A DNA stretch of 64,000 bases from Bacillota bacterium (lineage in GTDB: Bacteria; Bacillota; Negativicutes; Sporomusales; UBA7701): the NCBI GenBank assembly GCA_023415775.1, contig JAEZJM010000027.1, positions 1 through 64,000 of the forward strand, read 5' to 3'. Positions within the stretch are counted from its first letter, which is position 1. Each line of letters opens with the position of its first letter. The notes beneath the pieces are model-generated. The model saw only the letters and a program-made list of their open reading frames with translations. It was not told where the DNA came from and did no database searches. Below, one piece after another: positions 16,829 through 24,626 of the stretch. Both the position numbers and the translations under genes were made by a program.

Positions 16829-17682
16829 TGCTCAGGGATGTTAGCTTTGTTTATATGCCTGGTACGCCGTATGAGCGGACGGCGCTGAGGGAAATCAACC
16901 TTACCGTCGCGGCGGGCGAATTTATTGGCGTCATCGGCCACACAGGCTCGGGGAAGTCGACGCTGGTGCAGCATATGAACGGTTTGCTTAAGCCTACCAG
17001 GGGTGTTGTCGAGGTGGACGGCGTCGGTCTCGCCGCCAAGGGGGACGCGGCCAGGCTGGCCCGCCGCAAGGTGGGGATGGTCTTCCAGTACCCCGAGCAC
17101 CAGTTGTTCGAGGAGACGGTGTTCGACGATGTGGCTTTCGGGCCGCGCAATCTCGGCCTTGCCGCCGACGAGGTGGAGGAGCGGGTGCGCTTGGCGCTGG
17201 ATTTTGTCGGCCTCGATTTTGCGGCGTTTGCCAGGCGGTCGCCGTTCCGCCTTAGCGGGGGGCAGATGCGGCGGGTGGCGATCGCCGGCGTGGTGGCCCT
17301 CCAGCCGGCGTATCTTATCCTGGACGAGCCTTCGGCCGGCCTCGATCCCCGCGGCCGCGACGAGATTTTTGCCGAGGTGGTAAGGCTGCACGAAACGACC
17401 GGCGTGACGGTCGTGCTGATTTCTCACAATATGGAGGAAGTGGCCAGGCTGGTGAAGCGTCTGGTGGTGATGCACGACGGGGCGATCCGTCTCGATGGCC
17501 CGCCGCGGGAGATTTTCCGCCACGGCGGCGAGCTGAAGGCGGCGGGCGTGGACGTGCCCGGGGTGACGGCGCTGATGGAGCGGCTGGCGCACCGGGGGCT
17601 TGATGTGGATGCGGCCGCGCTGACTGTCGAGGAGGCCGCGGCGTCGATCGCGGCTGCTGTGAGGAGGCGGGGCGCATGCTGA
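16819..17682 (+). CDS. ecfA2: ECF transporter ATPase EcfA2
   Basis: A protein of 287 residues, the partner ATPase of EcfA1. It has Walker A GHTGSGKS, the Q-loop FQYPEHQLFEET that is characteristic of EcfA2, the signature LSGGQMRRVAIAG and Walker B YLILDEPSAGLDP. It overlaps the preceding and following genes, so the three proteins are made together. Confidence 0.96.
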   Translation: MPIVLRDVSFVYMPGTPYERTALREINLTVAAGEFIGVIGHTGSGKSTLVQHMNGLLKPTRGVVEVDGVGLAAKGDAARLARRKVGMVFQYPEHQLFEETVFDDVAFGPRNLGLAADEVEERVRLALDFVGLDFAAFARRSPFRLSGGQMRRVAIAGVVALQPAYLILDEPSAGLDPRGRDEIFAEVVRLHETTGVTVVLISHNMEEVARLVKRLVVMHDGAIRLDGPPREIFRHGGELKAAGVDVPGVTALMERLAHRGLDVDAAALTVEEAAASIAAAVRRRGAC

Positions 17683-18485
17683 CCGATATCACACTTGGTC
17701 AATATTTTCCCGGCTCGTCTTTCCTGCACCGCCTCGACCCGCGCACTAAGCTGGTGGGGACCGTCCTGTTCGTTGCCGCGATATTTCTTGCCGAGAGCTA
17801 CGCCGCTTACGGGCTGGTGACCGCGTTCGCCGCGCTGGCCGTATTTCTGTCGGGCGTGCCTGTCCTTATGGTGGCGCGCTCCATCCGGCCGCTGTGGCTT
17901 ATTATCCTCATCACGGTACTTATTCATGTTTTCTCCACTCCCGGCACGGTGATCTACAAGCTGGGACCGCTTACGGCGACGCTGGAGGGAGCGCGACAGG
18001 GGGCGCTGATGGCCGCCCGCCTGGTGTTTCTGATTGTGATGAGTTCGCTGCTGACATTCACGACGTCGCCGATCGTGCTGACCGACGGTATCGAACGGCT
18101 GCTCAACCCTTTCCGGCGCTTCGGGTTGCCGGCCCACGAGCTGGCGATGATGATGACGATCGCGCTGCGCTTTATCCCGACGCTGCTTGAGGAGACCGAC
18201 CGCATCATGAAGGCGCAGATGGCCCGCGGCGCCGAGTTCGCCCGCGGCAATATCGTGAAGCGGGCCAAGAATATGGTGCCGCTTCTGGTGCCGCTGTTTA
18301 TCAGCGCGTTTCGCCGCGCCGACGAGCTGGCGGTGGCGATGGAAGCCCGCTGCTACCGGGGCGGCGAGAACCGCACCCGCATGAAGGAACTGCGCCTCGC
18401 GGCGCGCGACGGCGTGGCTTTCGCCGCCGTGCTCGCCCTGCTGGCGCTGCTGGGGGCGCTGCGATGGAACGTACTCTTAAGCTGA
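17676..18485 (+). CDS. ecfT: ECF transporter transmembrane coupling protein EcfT
   Basis: A membrane protein of 269 residues with about five or six hydrophobic segments. Two cytoplasmic coupling helices with the family A-R-G motif are visible, QMARGAEF and EARCYRGG, which contact the ATPases. It joins them to diverse S components encoded elsewhere. It overlaps truA by 22 bases. Confidence 0.95.
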   Translation: MLTDITLGQYFPGSSFLHRLDPRTKLVGTVLFVAAIFLAESYAAYGLVTAFAALAVFLSGVPVLMVARSIRPLWLIILITVLIHVFSTPGTVIYKLGPLTATLEGARQGALMAARLVFLIVMSSLLTFTTSPIVLTDGIERLLNPFRRFGLPAHELAMMMTIALRFIPTLLEETDRIMKAQMARGAEFARGNIVKRAKNMVPLLVPLFISAFRRADELAVAMEARCYRGGENRTRMKELRLAARDGVAFAAVLALLALLGALRWNVLLS

Positions 18486-19201
18486 CGGTAGCTTACGACG
18501 GCACGTCTTTCCACGGCTTTCAGCGCCAGGCAAACGCTCTTACCGTGCAGCAGGTGCTGGAGGAGCGGCTGGCGAAGATTTTCGGCCACCCGGTGAAGGT
18601 CGCCGGCGCGGGGCGTACGGACGCGGGCGTTCACGCCTACGGCCAGGTGGTGAGCCTCAGGACGACCGGCTCTATTCCGACCGCCAGGGTGGCGCAGGCG
18701 GCGCGGAGCGTGCTGCCCGATGCCATCGTGGTTACGGCGGCGGAGGAGGTGGCGGCTTCTTTCCACGCGCGCTTCGCCGCAGTGAGCAAGATTTATGTTT
18801 ATCGCCTGCATACGGGAACAGTGCCCGATCCTTTTCTGCGCAGCTACGCCTGGCATCTCGCCGACGAACCGGACGCGGCCGCGATGCACGCCGCCGCTCA
18901 ACGGACGGTGGGCGAACACGATTTTTCGGCTTTCCGGGCGGCGGGCGGGGCGCCAGGGAGCCCGGTGCGCACTATCCTGGCCGCGTCCTGCCGACGGGAC
19001 GGGCCGCTGACCGAGTTCTCCTTCTGGGGGACGGGCTTTCTTTATCATATGGTACGCAATCTTGTAGGGACGTTGGTCGATGTCGGTCTGGGCCGGATAA
19101 GCGAGGACGATTTCGCGGCGATATTGGCGTCGCGGGACCGGAACAAAGCCGGTATAACGGCCCCGCCGCAAGGGTTATACTTAATGCAGGTGCTGTATTA
19201 A
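18464..19201 (+). CDS. truA: tRNA pseudouridine(38-40) synthase TruA
   Basis: A protein of 245 residues that isomerises uridines 38-40 in the anticodon arm. The catalytic aspartate is in GRTDAGVHAYGQ near residue 52; the FHARFAAVSKIYVYRL and GTGFLYHMVRNLVGTLVDVG segments are typical. The gene starts inside ecfT. The order ecfA1-ecfA2-ecfT-truA-rplM-rpsI is common in Bacillota. Confidence 0.97.
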   Translation: MERTLKLTVAYDGTSFHGFQRQANALTVQQVLEERLAKIFGHPVKVAGAGRTDAGVHAYGQVVSLRTTGSIPTARVAQAARSVLPDAIVVTAAEEVAASFHARFAAVSKIYVYRLHTGTVPDPFLRSYAWHLADEPDAAAMHAAAQRTVGEHDFSAFRAAGGAPGSPVRTILAASCRRDGPLTEFSFWGTGFLYHMVRNLVGTLVDVGLGRISEDDFAAILASRDRNKAGITAPPQGLYLMQVLY

Positions 19202-19203
19202 GG

Positions 19204-19384
19204 GGAAACTGCTTATAAAGTCCATCTGCGGTGTTGCTCCTCAGAGCGCTTGCTAGCGTACGCCCGAGTACGCGGCCGAGCGCCACGCCATCCATGGCGC
19301 GCACGGCACTAGGCCCATCCGGGGCCGTCGTCGCGGCGCGCTCTTCCGGTGCGCCTTGCATCTGGAGCTTTCTAAACAGTTTCC
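19204..19384. repeat. Dispersed intergenic repeat, copy B (reverse orientation)
   Basis: The same element as copy A but in the opposite orientation, directly after the truA stop. The outer arms (19204-19220 and 19368-19384, 17 bases, two mismatches) frame a core that reads TCCATCTGCGGTGTTGCTCC at one end and GCGCCTTGCATCTGGA at the other. It is the second longest copy (181 bases) and has an extra internal palindrome (CGCCATCCATGGCG). Confidence 0.8.
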
Positions 19385-19445
19385 GGCAAACCTGGGTACG
19401 GGGAGAAAATAATCATAAAAATCATTGAATGCCAAGGAATAGACC

Positions 19446-19571
19446 TTGACATTGACAACCCTTTCTAATACAATATTTTCGTGGCCTTATATGCCGTGAT
19501 TTCCTGCCCCGGAAGTTCGTGGCTGAAAAGGATACGGATGTTGTTTCATCGCTGCTTGAAGGAGGGAAAGT
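19446..19571 (+). promoter_or_regulatory. rplM promoter and leader
   Basis: TTGACA at 19446-19451, a 17-base spacer and TACAAT at 19469-19474 make a near-consensus sigma-A promoter; a second TTGACA follows the first directly. The transcript would have a leader of about 90 bases before rplM. Many Bacillota have an autoregulatory L13 leader at this place; I cannot confirm its fold by eye. GAAGGAGGG at 19559-19567 is the ribosome site. Confidence 0.75.
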
Positions 19572-20009
19572 ATGAAGTCATTTATGGCTAGCCCTGCCAC
19601 TATAGAACGCAAGTGGTATGTCATAGACGCTGAAGGCAAAACGCTCGGCCGTCTGGCGGCCGAAGTAGCCAAGATTTTGCGTGGCAAACACAAGCCGACC
19701 TATACCCCCCATATGGATACCGGCGACCATGTAATTGTCGTCAACGCCGCCAAAATCCACCTCACCGGCAACAAGCTGGTGCAGAAGACCTATTTCCGCC
19801 ACTCCGGGTATCCGGGCGGCACGACCTTCACCACCGCCGGCAAGATGCTGGCCGAGCGGCCGGAGAGGGTTGTCGAGATGGCTATCAAAGGGATGTTGCC
19901 GAAGAACCGGCTGGGCCGTCAGATGTACCGCAAGCTCAAGGTATACCGCGGGCCGAGCCACCCGCATGAGGCGCAGATGCCCGAAGCCCTCGAACTCAAC
20001 GTGAGATAG
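19572..20009 (+). CDS. rplM: 50S ribosomal protein L13
   Basis: A protein of 145 residues with the L13 core RKWYVIDAEGKTLGRLAAEVAK and the signature MLPKNRLGRQMYRKLKVY near residue 107. L13 is an early 50S assembly protein. It forms a two-gene operon with rpsI, 23 bases downstream, behind its own promoter. Confidence 0.98.
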   Translation: MKSFMASPATIERKWYVIDAEGKTLGRLAAEVAKILRGKHKPTYTPHMDTGDHVIVVNAAKIHLTGNKLVQKTYFRHSGYPGGTTFTTAGKMLAERPERVVEMAIKGMLPKNRLGRQMYRKLKVYRGPSHPHEAQMPEALELNVR

Positions 20010-20032
20010 TCGCCGGAAGGAGGAAGATTGGA

Positions 20033-20425
20033 ATGGCAATAGTCAACTATTACGGCACCGGCCGCAGGAAGACTTCGATCGCCAGGGTCCGCCTGGTGGC
20101 GGGCGAAGGCAACATCGTCGTCAACGGCCGTCCGCTGGATCAATATTTCGGTCTCAAGACCCTCGAGCTGATCGTCAAACAGCCGCTGAACGTCGCCGAT
20201 GTTCTCGGCAAATACGACGTAATCGCCAAGGTCGAGGGCGGCGGCCCTACCGGCCAGGCCGGCGCTGTCCGTCACGGCATCGCCCGCGCGCTTCTCAGGG
20301 TGGACGGCGAATATCGCCCGGCCCTCAAGAAAGCCGGCCTCCTCACCCGCGACCCGCGTGAGAAGGAACGCCGCAAGTACGGCCTCAAAAAGGCCCGCAA
20401 AGCTTCCCAGTTCTCCAAACGTTAA
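20033..20425 (+). CDS. rpsI: 30S ribosomal protein S9
   Basis: A protein of 130 residues. It contains YYGTGRRKTSIARVRLV at the start, GGGPTGQAGAVRHGIARAL in the middle and the conserved basic tail KKARKASQFSKR whose last arginine-type residue touches P-site tRNA. GGAAGGAGG precedes the ATG. Confidence 0.98.
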   Translation: MAIVNYYGTGRRKTSIARVRLVAGEGNIVVNGRPLDQYFGLKTLELIVKQPLNVADVLGKYDVIAKVEGGGPTGQAGAVRHGIARALLRVDGEYRPALKKAGLLTRDPREKERRKYGLKKARKASQFSKR

Positions 20426-20430
20426 TGGCA

Positions 20431-20464
20431 AGAAGCCCGGACACAGGTCCGGGCTTTCTTTTGT
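20431..20464 (+). terminator. Intrinsic terminator after rpsI
   Basis: AAGCCCGGA (20433-20441) pairs with TCCGGGCTT (20448-20456), followed by TCTTTTGTT. It ends the rplM-rpsI operon. Confidence 0.9.
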
Positions 20465-20554
20465 TCGATTCCGCCGATATTTTCGGCTACGGCAGGAGAA
20501 AAGGGCAGGGAGGTGTAATTATCTTAGAAGATATTACAAGCTGGGGGTTTTGCC

Positions 20555-21214
20555 ATGAAAAAGACGGTCACAGTGCTTGTGCTGATTTCCTGTTTGCTGA
20601 TTGCTCAAACAGCTTTCGCCAGCCTTGACGACAAACGGTCGGATGTTACCAAGAAGTACGGGGAGTACCGGATGGTGCTCGACGATAAGGGCCGGGTCTG
20701 GACCAGGGCGGATTGGGAAGCGGGCAACAAGGAAATGGCCGAAACGTATATATACTATTACATGGCCAAGGACGTCAAGGTACAGCTGGATGTGATGTAT
20801 TCGGAAAAGAAGGGCAATAAGGACCCGTACGTGCGGGCCCAGCGCTTCACTCCCGACTGGGCTATCCAGGTCAAGGAGCTGAAAACCTATTTCCCTGAGG
20901 TTTACGAACTGGTGACCTCCGCGGAGGCAAAGGTTTTCACCACCAAAGAGAAGCTCACCAAGAACTTCCTTGACGAGAAATCGCCGGTGACGCTGGGGGT
21001 CATGGTCGCCAAGGAGCCGCAGTCTATCCCCGGAATGTACACGCTGGTCTCATTCAATATCAAGGGCGAGGGCACGTTTATCAAGGATCCGAAGGTGATC
21101 AGCGGCGATACTTACATCTCCGAGATTGTTATCGAACGCATGCTCAAGCGCAATACGGTCGACCCGACCGACACCAAGAGCTGGGATTTCCGCGACAACC
21201 TGTTCCAGAAGTAA
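20555..21214 (+). CDS. Secreted protein of unknown function
   Basis: I do not recognise this protein. It has 219 residues; the first 22 are a clear signal peptide (MKKTVTVLVLISCLLIAQ then TAFAS, an AxA cleavage site). There are no further membrane segments and no cysteine pairs in the mature part, which is charged and rich in Lys, Tyr and Asp. It is a single gene with its own terminator; a small hairpin (20515-20540) precedes its ribosome site GGGGG. It lies beside cell-envelope genes, which fits an extracytoplasmic role, but no function can be assigned. Confidence 0.8.
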   Translation: MKKTVTVLVLISCLLIAQTAFASLDDKRSDVTKKYGEYRMVLDDKGRVWTRADWEAGNKEMAETYIYYYMAKDVKVQLDVMYSEKKGNKDPYVRAQRFTPDWAIQVKELKTYFPEVYELVTSAEAKVFTTKEKLTKNFLDEKSPVTLGVMVAKEPQSIPGMYTLVSFNIKGEGTFIKDPKVISGDTYISEIVIERMLKRNTVDPTDTKSWDFRDNLFQK

Positions 21215-21221
21215 GGGATGT

Positions 21222-21257
21222 AAAAAACGACCCGGTTTGACCGGGTCGTTTTATTTT
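21222..21257 (+). terminator. Intrinsic terminator T1 of the secreted protein gene
   Basis: ACGACCCGG (21227-21235) pairs with CCGGGTCGT (21241-21249), framed by A and T runs. The same hairpin recurs at 21448-21479 on the far side of repeat copy C. Confidence 0.9.
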
Positions 21258-21264
21258 TGGTCTC

Positions 21265-21447
21265 CAGGTTGCCAAGAAAGCCCCAGATGCAAGGCGCACC
21301 GGAGGCTGACACCACCGTTTCCTCCGCGACAACGTTTAGACGCGTTGTTTGCACAGGAACGGTTTAACAGCATCGCGCGTACACGAACGTACGCTGAGGA
21401 TGGCAGCCGAGGAGCAACGAAGCAGATGGGGGTTTATCGGCAACCTG
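21265..21447. repeat. Dispersed intergenic repeat, copy C
   Basis: Outer arms CAGGTTGCC (21265-21273) and GGCAACCTG (21439-21447) frame a core that starts CCCAGATGCAAGGCGCACCGG and ends GAGGAGCAACGAAGCAGATGG. It sits between two convergent genes and between two near-identical terminator hairpins, T1 and T2, which therefore extend the inverted arms outwards. Confidence 0.8.
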
Positions 21448-21479
21448 AACGACCCGGTCAAGCCGGGTCGTTTTATTTT
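21448..21479. terminator. Terminator T2, bidirectional
   Basis: AACGACCCGG (21448-21457) pairs with CCGGGTCGTT (21463-21472), followed by TTATTTT on the plus strand. On the minus strand the transglycosylase stop codon lies in this T/A-rich edge, so the stem directly follows that gene too. The loop (TCAAG) matches the reverse complement of the T1 loop better than T1 itself, so T2 looks like an inverted copy of T1. Confidence 0.75.
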
Positions 21480-22231
21480 GCTAGCCTGAGCGGCGCCTGT
21501 CGGGCCTCCTGGGCTGTTGTGGGGCCGATGTAGTTGTGACGGGCCATGGCGCTCAGGACGACCGCCTGGCGCTGTCTGGCGGCCTCCAGGTCGACATAGG
21601 GAGAATAGAGCGATGGGGCGTTGGGCAGTCCGGCGAGGAGGGCGCTTTCGGCGAGGGTAAGTTCGGCCGGTTTTTTGGCGAAGTAGATTTTGCTCGCCTG
21701 GCCGATGCCCTTGGCGCCCGAGCCGTAGTAGATGCTGTTGAGATAGAGCTCGAGGATTTCTTCCTTTGAGTAGCGCAGTTCCATGTCCAGGGCCAGGACG
21801 ACTTCTTCGAATTTCCGGCCCCAGGTTTGCTCGGTGGTCAGGAAAAGGTTTTTGATCAGCTGCTGGGTAATGGTGCTGGCCCCTTCTTCGATGCCGCCGC
21901 GCTGGAGGTTGACGAGGGCGGCCCGCAGGATGCCCTCGATGTCGAGGCCGATATGGCGGTAGAAGCGGTGGTCTTCGACGGCGATGATGGCCTGCTGCAT
22001 GGTGAGGGGGATGTCTTTGAGGGGGATGTAGTTTTTGCGGTCGATGGTGGCCGCTACGGCGCTTTTGAGGGCGAAGACGCGGTAGACCCGCGTCCAGGCG
22101 CTGTCGGCGTCGGCCTTGACGGCCGGCATTTTGGGCGCAGCGATTTTGGGCACGAGGCCACCGCCCCCCGCCCAGGCGAAGGCGGCGACGAAGACGATTA
22201 TTAAGAATAGCCAGAGTTTGCCGCTGCGCAT
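21473..22231 (-). CDS. Monofunctional peptidoglycan transglycosylase (GT51)
   Basis: A protein of 252 residues. An N-terminal membrane anchor (about residues 6-23) is followed by a GT51 domain that polymerises lipid II outside the membrane. The catalytic glutamate is in VEDHRFYRHIGLDIEG near residue 87 and the second motif is GASTITQQLIKN; RKFEEVVLALDMELRYSKEEILELYLN is also typical. There is no transpeptidase domain, so it is the monofunctional (MtgA-like) type or a short PBP1a derivative. It is transcribed towards the unknown secreted protein gene and away from cwlD. Confidence 0.93.
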   Translation of the reverse strand: MRSGKLWLFLIIVFVAAFAWAGGGGLVPKIAAPKMPAVKADADSAWTRVYRVFALKSAVAATIDRKNYIPLKDIPLTMQQAIIAVEDHRFYRHIGLDIEGILRAALVNLQRGGIEEGASTITQQLIKNLFLTTEQTWGRKFEEVVLALDMELRYSKEEILELYLNSIYYGSGAKGIGQASKIYFAKKPAELTLAESALLAGLPNAPSLYSPYVDLEAARQRQAVVLSAMARHNYIGPTTAQEARQAPLRLAK

Positions 22232-22293
22232 GGGTACCTCCTAAATGAAGGGGTGAATAGGATAAAAGAAGGTTAAGGCGGTTTTTCAGGACT

Positions 22294-22416
22294 GCGGCCG
22301 TTCAGAACCCTCCAGATGCAAGGCGCGACGAGGACACGACCGGAGGCGTACTGGAAGTACGTTGGAGGGAGTGCCCGCAGGAGCAACGCCGCAGATGGGG
22401 GGTTATCAACGGCCGC
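22294..22416. repeat. Dispersed intergenic repeat, copy D
   Basis: Outer arms GCGGCCGTT (22294-22302) and AACGGCCGC (22408-22416) frame a core beginning TCCAGATGCAAGGCGCGACG and ending CAGGAGCAACGCCGCAGATGG. It lies between the divergent transglycosylase and cwlD genes. The remaining bases up to 22522 hold the cwlD ribosome site (GGGAAAGGCGGGG) and no promoter that I can call with confidence. Confidence 0.8.
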
Positions 22417-22522
22417 CATAGTTATATTGTAGCGAACTTGTCCTCATTTGGCTATACTTCCCAACCCTCCCCTGCGACATAACGGCCGGGGCGTTGGCAT
22501 ATTTTCGTAGGGAAAGGCGGGG

Positions 22523-23248
22523 ATGGGGATGTGGCTGGTTAGCCTAAGGCGGCGCAGTCTGGGGGTGGCGGCGGTTATCGGGGTGGTGGCGGCAGTGGCG
22601 TTAAATCTGCTGGCGGCAAACATCCCCAGCCCCGACGATATCGCCGACGCCGATCTGGCCGCGCTGGCTGGGCGGGTGGTGACGGTCGACCCCGGTCACG
22701 GCGGCGTGGACAGCGGCGCGAAGTATTACGGCCTGATGGAGAAGGAGCTTACTCTGGCCATTTCCCTGCGACTGGCCGAGACGCTCCGCCAGAACGGGGC
22801 AACGGTGGTGCTGACCCGCGAGGCGGATATCGATTACTATACCCGCGGCAAGGGCGGCAAGCGCAACGACCTGATCAGACGGGTGGAGATCATAAACGCA
22901 TCGGGGGCGGCAGCCTTTGTAAGCATCCATACAAATGCCATCCGCGGCGGACGTTGGTCGGGGGCCGAGGTTTATTACTGTCCGGGCCGGGAGGAGAATA
23001 AGCTGCTGGCGGAAACGATGCAGCGGGCGCTGAAGGAATTTCCCCCTGGGAATAAACGCCAGGCGAAGGAGGATTCGGATATTTTGGTGTTGAAGGATAC
23101 CAACATTCCGGGTGTGCTGGTGGAGACGGGCTTTCTGAGCAACCCCCGCGAGGCGGCCCTGCTGGCCGACGCCGCTTATCAGGAGAATTTGGCCGGGCAG
23201 ATTGCCAGGGCGCTGGCGTATCATTTCAGCCATAATGTGGCAAGATAA
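22523..23248 (+). CDS. cwlD: N-acetylmuramoyl-L-alanine amidase CwlD
   Basis: A protein of 241 residues with an N-terminal membrane segment (about residues 13-32) and an Amidase_3 domain. Zinc and catalytic residues are in VDPGHGGVDSGA (His), EKELTLAISL (Glu), SIHTNA (His) and VLVETGFLSN (Glu). With length and domain plan it matches CwlD, which with PdaA makes muramic-delta-lactam in spore cortex. This points to an endospore former. The paralogue SleB or a general amidase is less likely. Confidence 0.88.
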   Translation: MGMWLVSLRRRSLGVAAVIGVVAAVALNLLAANIPSPDDIADADLAALAGRVVTVDPGHGGVDSGAKYYGLMEKELTLAISLRLAETLRQNGATVVLTREADIDYYTRGKGGKRNDLIRRVEIINASGAAAFVSIHTNAIRGGRWSGAEVYYCPGREENKLLAETMQRALKEFPPGNKRQAKEDSDILVLKDTNIPGVLVETGFLSNPREAALLADAAYQENLAGQIARALAYHFSHNVAR

Positions 23249-23269
23249 GACAGCGAAAGGAGTGGTAGC

Positions 23270-24115
23270 GTGAAGAATCTGGTCGGTTGCGCCCTCATGC
23301 CCCACCCGCCGGTCATGGTGCCGGAAGTGGGCGGGACCGAGCTGGCGAAGATCAGGGCAACGGTGGCGGCGGCCCAGGAGGCGGCTGCAGCGCTGGCTGC
23401 GAAGAATCCGCAGACCGTCATCCTGATTACGCCCCACGGCGCGGTGTTCGGGGACGCGGTCAGCGTCAGCGTTCATCCCCGCCTCAAGGGGAATCTGGCC
23501 GGTTTCGGGGCGCCTGAGGTTACGCTCGGGTTCGAGACGGACGGGCTGCTGGTGCGCCATATCCTCCGCAAGGCGGAGCGCCTGGGCATCAATGTGATCG
23601 AGCTGACCGACGACGTTGCCAAGACGTACCGCTTGTCGCTGCAGCTTGACCATGGCGCTCTCATACCGCTGTATTATCTTCACAAGGCCGGCTTCCGGGG
23701 GCAGTTGGTCCATATCGCCATGGGCATGCTCCCGTATGAGGAGATGTATACTTTCGGAAAGGCGGTGCAGGCGGCTGTCGGCATGATGGACAAGCGGGTG
23801 GCGGTGATCGCTTCCGGCGATCTGTCCCACCGCCTTACCCCCGACGCGCCGGCCGGCTTCAGCCCCAAGGGGGCGGAGTTCGACCGCCGGGTGGTCGCGG
23901 CGGTCGGCGACCTGGATGTGAAGGCGCTGCTCAGTATGGACGAAGGGCTGATCGAGGAGGCCGGCGAATGCGGCCTGCGGCCTATTTATTTCCTGATGGG
24001 GGTGCTGGGCGGGCTGGAGGCGCGCAGCAGGGTGCTGTCGTACGAGGGCCCGTTCGGTGTGGGCTATGCGGTGGCGCTGTTCGCGGTGGAGGAGGGAAAG
24101 AGCGATGGGCAGTGA
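23270..24115 (+). CDS. amrB: AmmeMemoRadiSam system protein B (MEMO/LigB-like)
   Basis: A protein of 281 residues of the class III extradiol dioxygenase superfamily. Metal-type histidines appear at HPP near the N-terminus (ALMPHPPVMVPEVGG), in the ITPHGAVF segment, in LDHGALIPLYYL and in IASGDLSHRL. It is the first of three genes (B, A, radical SAM) that are repeatedly linked in anaerobes and archaea. The reaction of the system is not established. It overlaps the next gene by 11 bases. The GTG start follows AAAGGAGTGG. Confidence 0.88.
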   Translation: MKNLVGCALMPHPPVMVPEVGGTELAKIRATVAAAQEAAAALAAKNPQTVILITPHGAVFGDAVSVSVHPRLKGNLAGFGAPEVTLGFETDGLLVRHILRKAERLGINVIELTDDVAKTYRLSLQLDHGALIPLYYLHKAGFRGQLVHIAMGMLPYEEMYTFGKAVQAAVGMMDKRVAVIASGDLSHRLTPDAPAGFSPKGAEFDRRVVAAVGDLDVKALLSMDEGLIEEAGECGLRPIYFLMGVLGGLEARSRVLSYEGPFGVGYAVALFAVEEGKSDGQ

Positions 24116-24626
24116 AAGCGCGCCGGTCGCGTTGGCGCGGCAGAGTCTGACGCATTACCTCGCGACGCATGAGTATCTCCCGACGCCTGCGGGGCTGCCG
24201 GATGAGCTCAAGGTCCGGGCGGGGGTGTTCGTTTCGCTCAAGAAGCGGGGCGAGCTGCGCGGCTGTATCGGCACTTTCGGACCGACACAGCCGGATATCG
24301 CCGCCGAGATCATCCATAACGCGGTGAGCGCGGGCACCCAGGATCCCCGCTTTTGGCCGGTAGAGGCCGGCGAGCTGCCTGAGCTGAACATATCGGTGGA
24401 TATATTGTCCGCGCCGGAGAGGGTGGACGGCCTGGCCGACCTCGACCCGAAGAAGTACGGCGTGATCGTCCGCCGCGGGCGGCGGTCGGGTCTGCTGCTC
24501 CCCGACCTCGCCGGGGTCGATACGGTGGAGGAACAGGTGGGCATCGCGATGCAGAAGGCGGGGATAGCGGCCGGCGAGGAGATCGAGCTGTACCGCTTTT
24601 CGGTGACAAGGTACGGCAAGGAGTGA
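24105..24626 (+). CDS. amrA: AmmeMemoRadiSam system protein A (AMMECR1 domain)
   Basis: A protein of 173 residues; the ATG at 24105 is chosen because GGAGGGAAAG precedes it. The AMMECR1 domain fills the protein: the invariant LRGCIGTFGP is at about residues 50-59, followed by the FWPVEAGELPELNISVDIL strand region. It is predicted to work with the radical SAM partner; the biochemical role is unknown. The stop overlaps the amrS start by four bases. Confidence 0.9.
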   Translation: MGSESAPVALARQSLTHYLATHEYLPTPAGLPDELKVRAGVFVSLKKRGELRGCIGTFGPTQPDIAAEIIHNAVSAGTQDPRFWPVEAGELPELNISVDILSAPERVDGLADLDPKKYGVIVRRGRRSGLLLPDLAGVDTVEEQVGIAMQKAGIAAGEEIELYRFSVTRYGKE

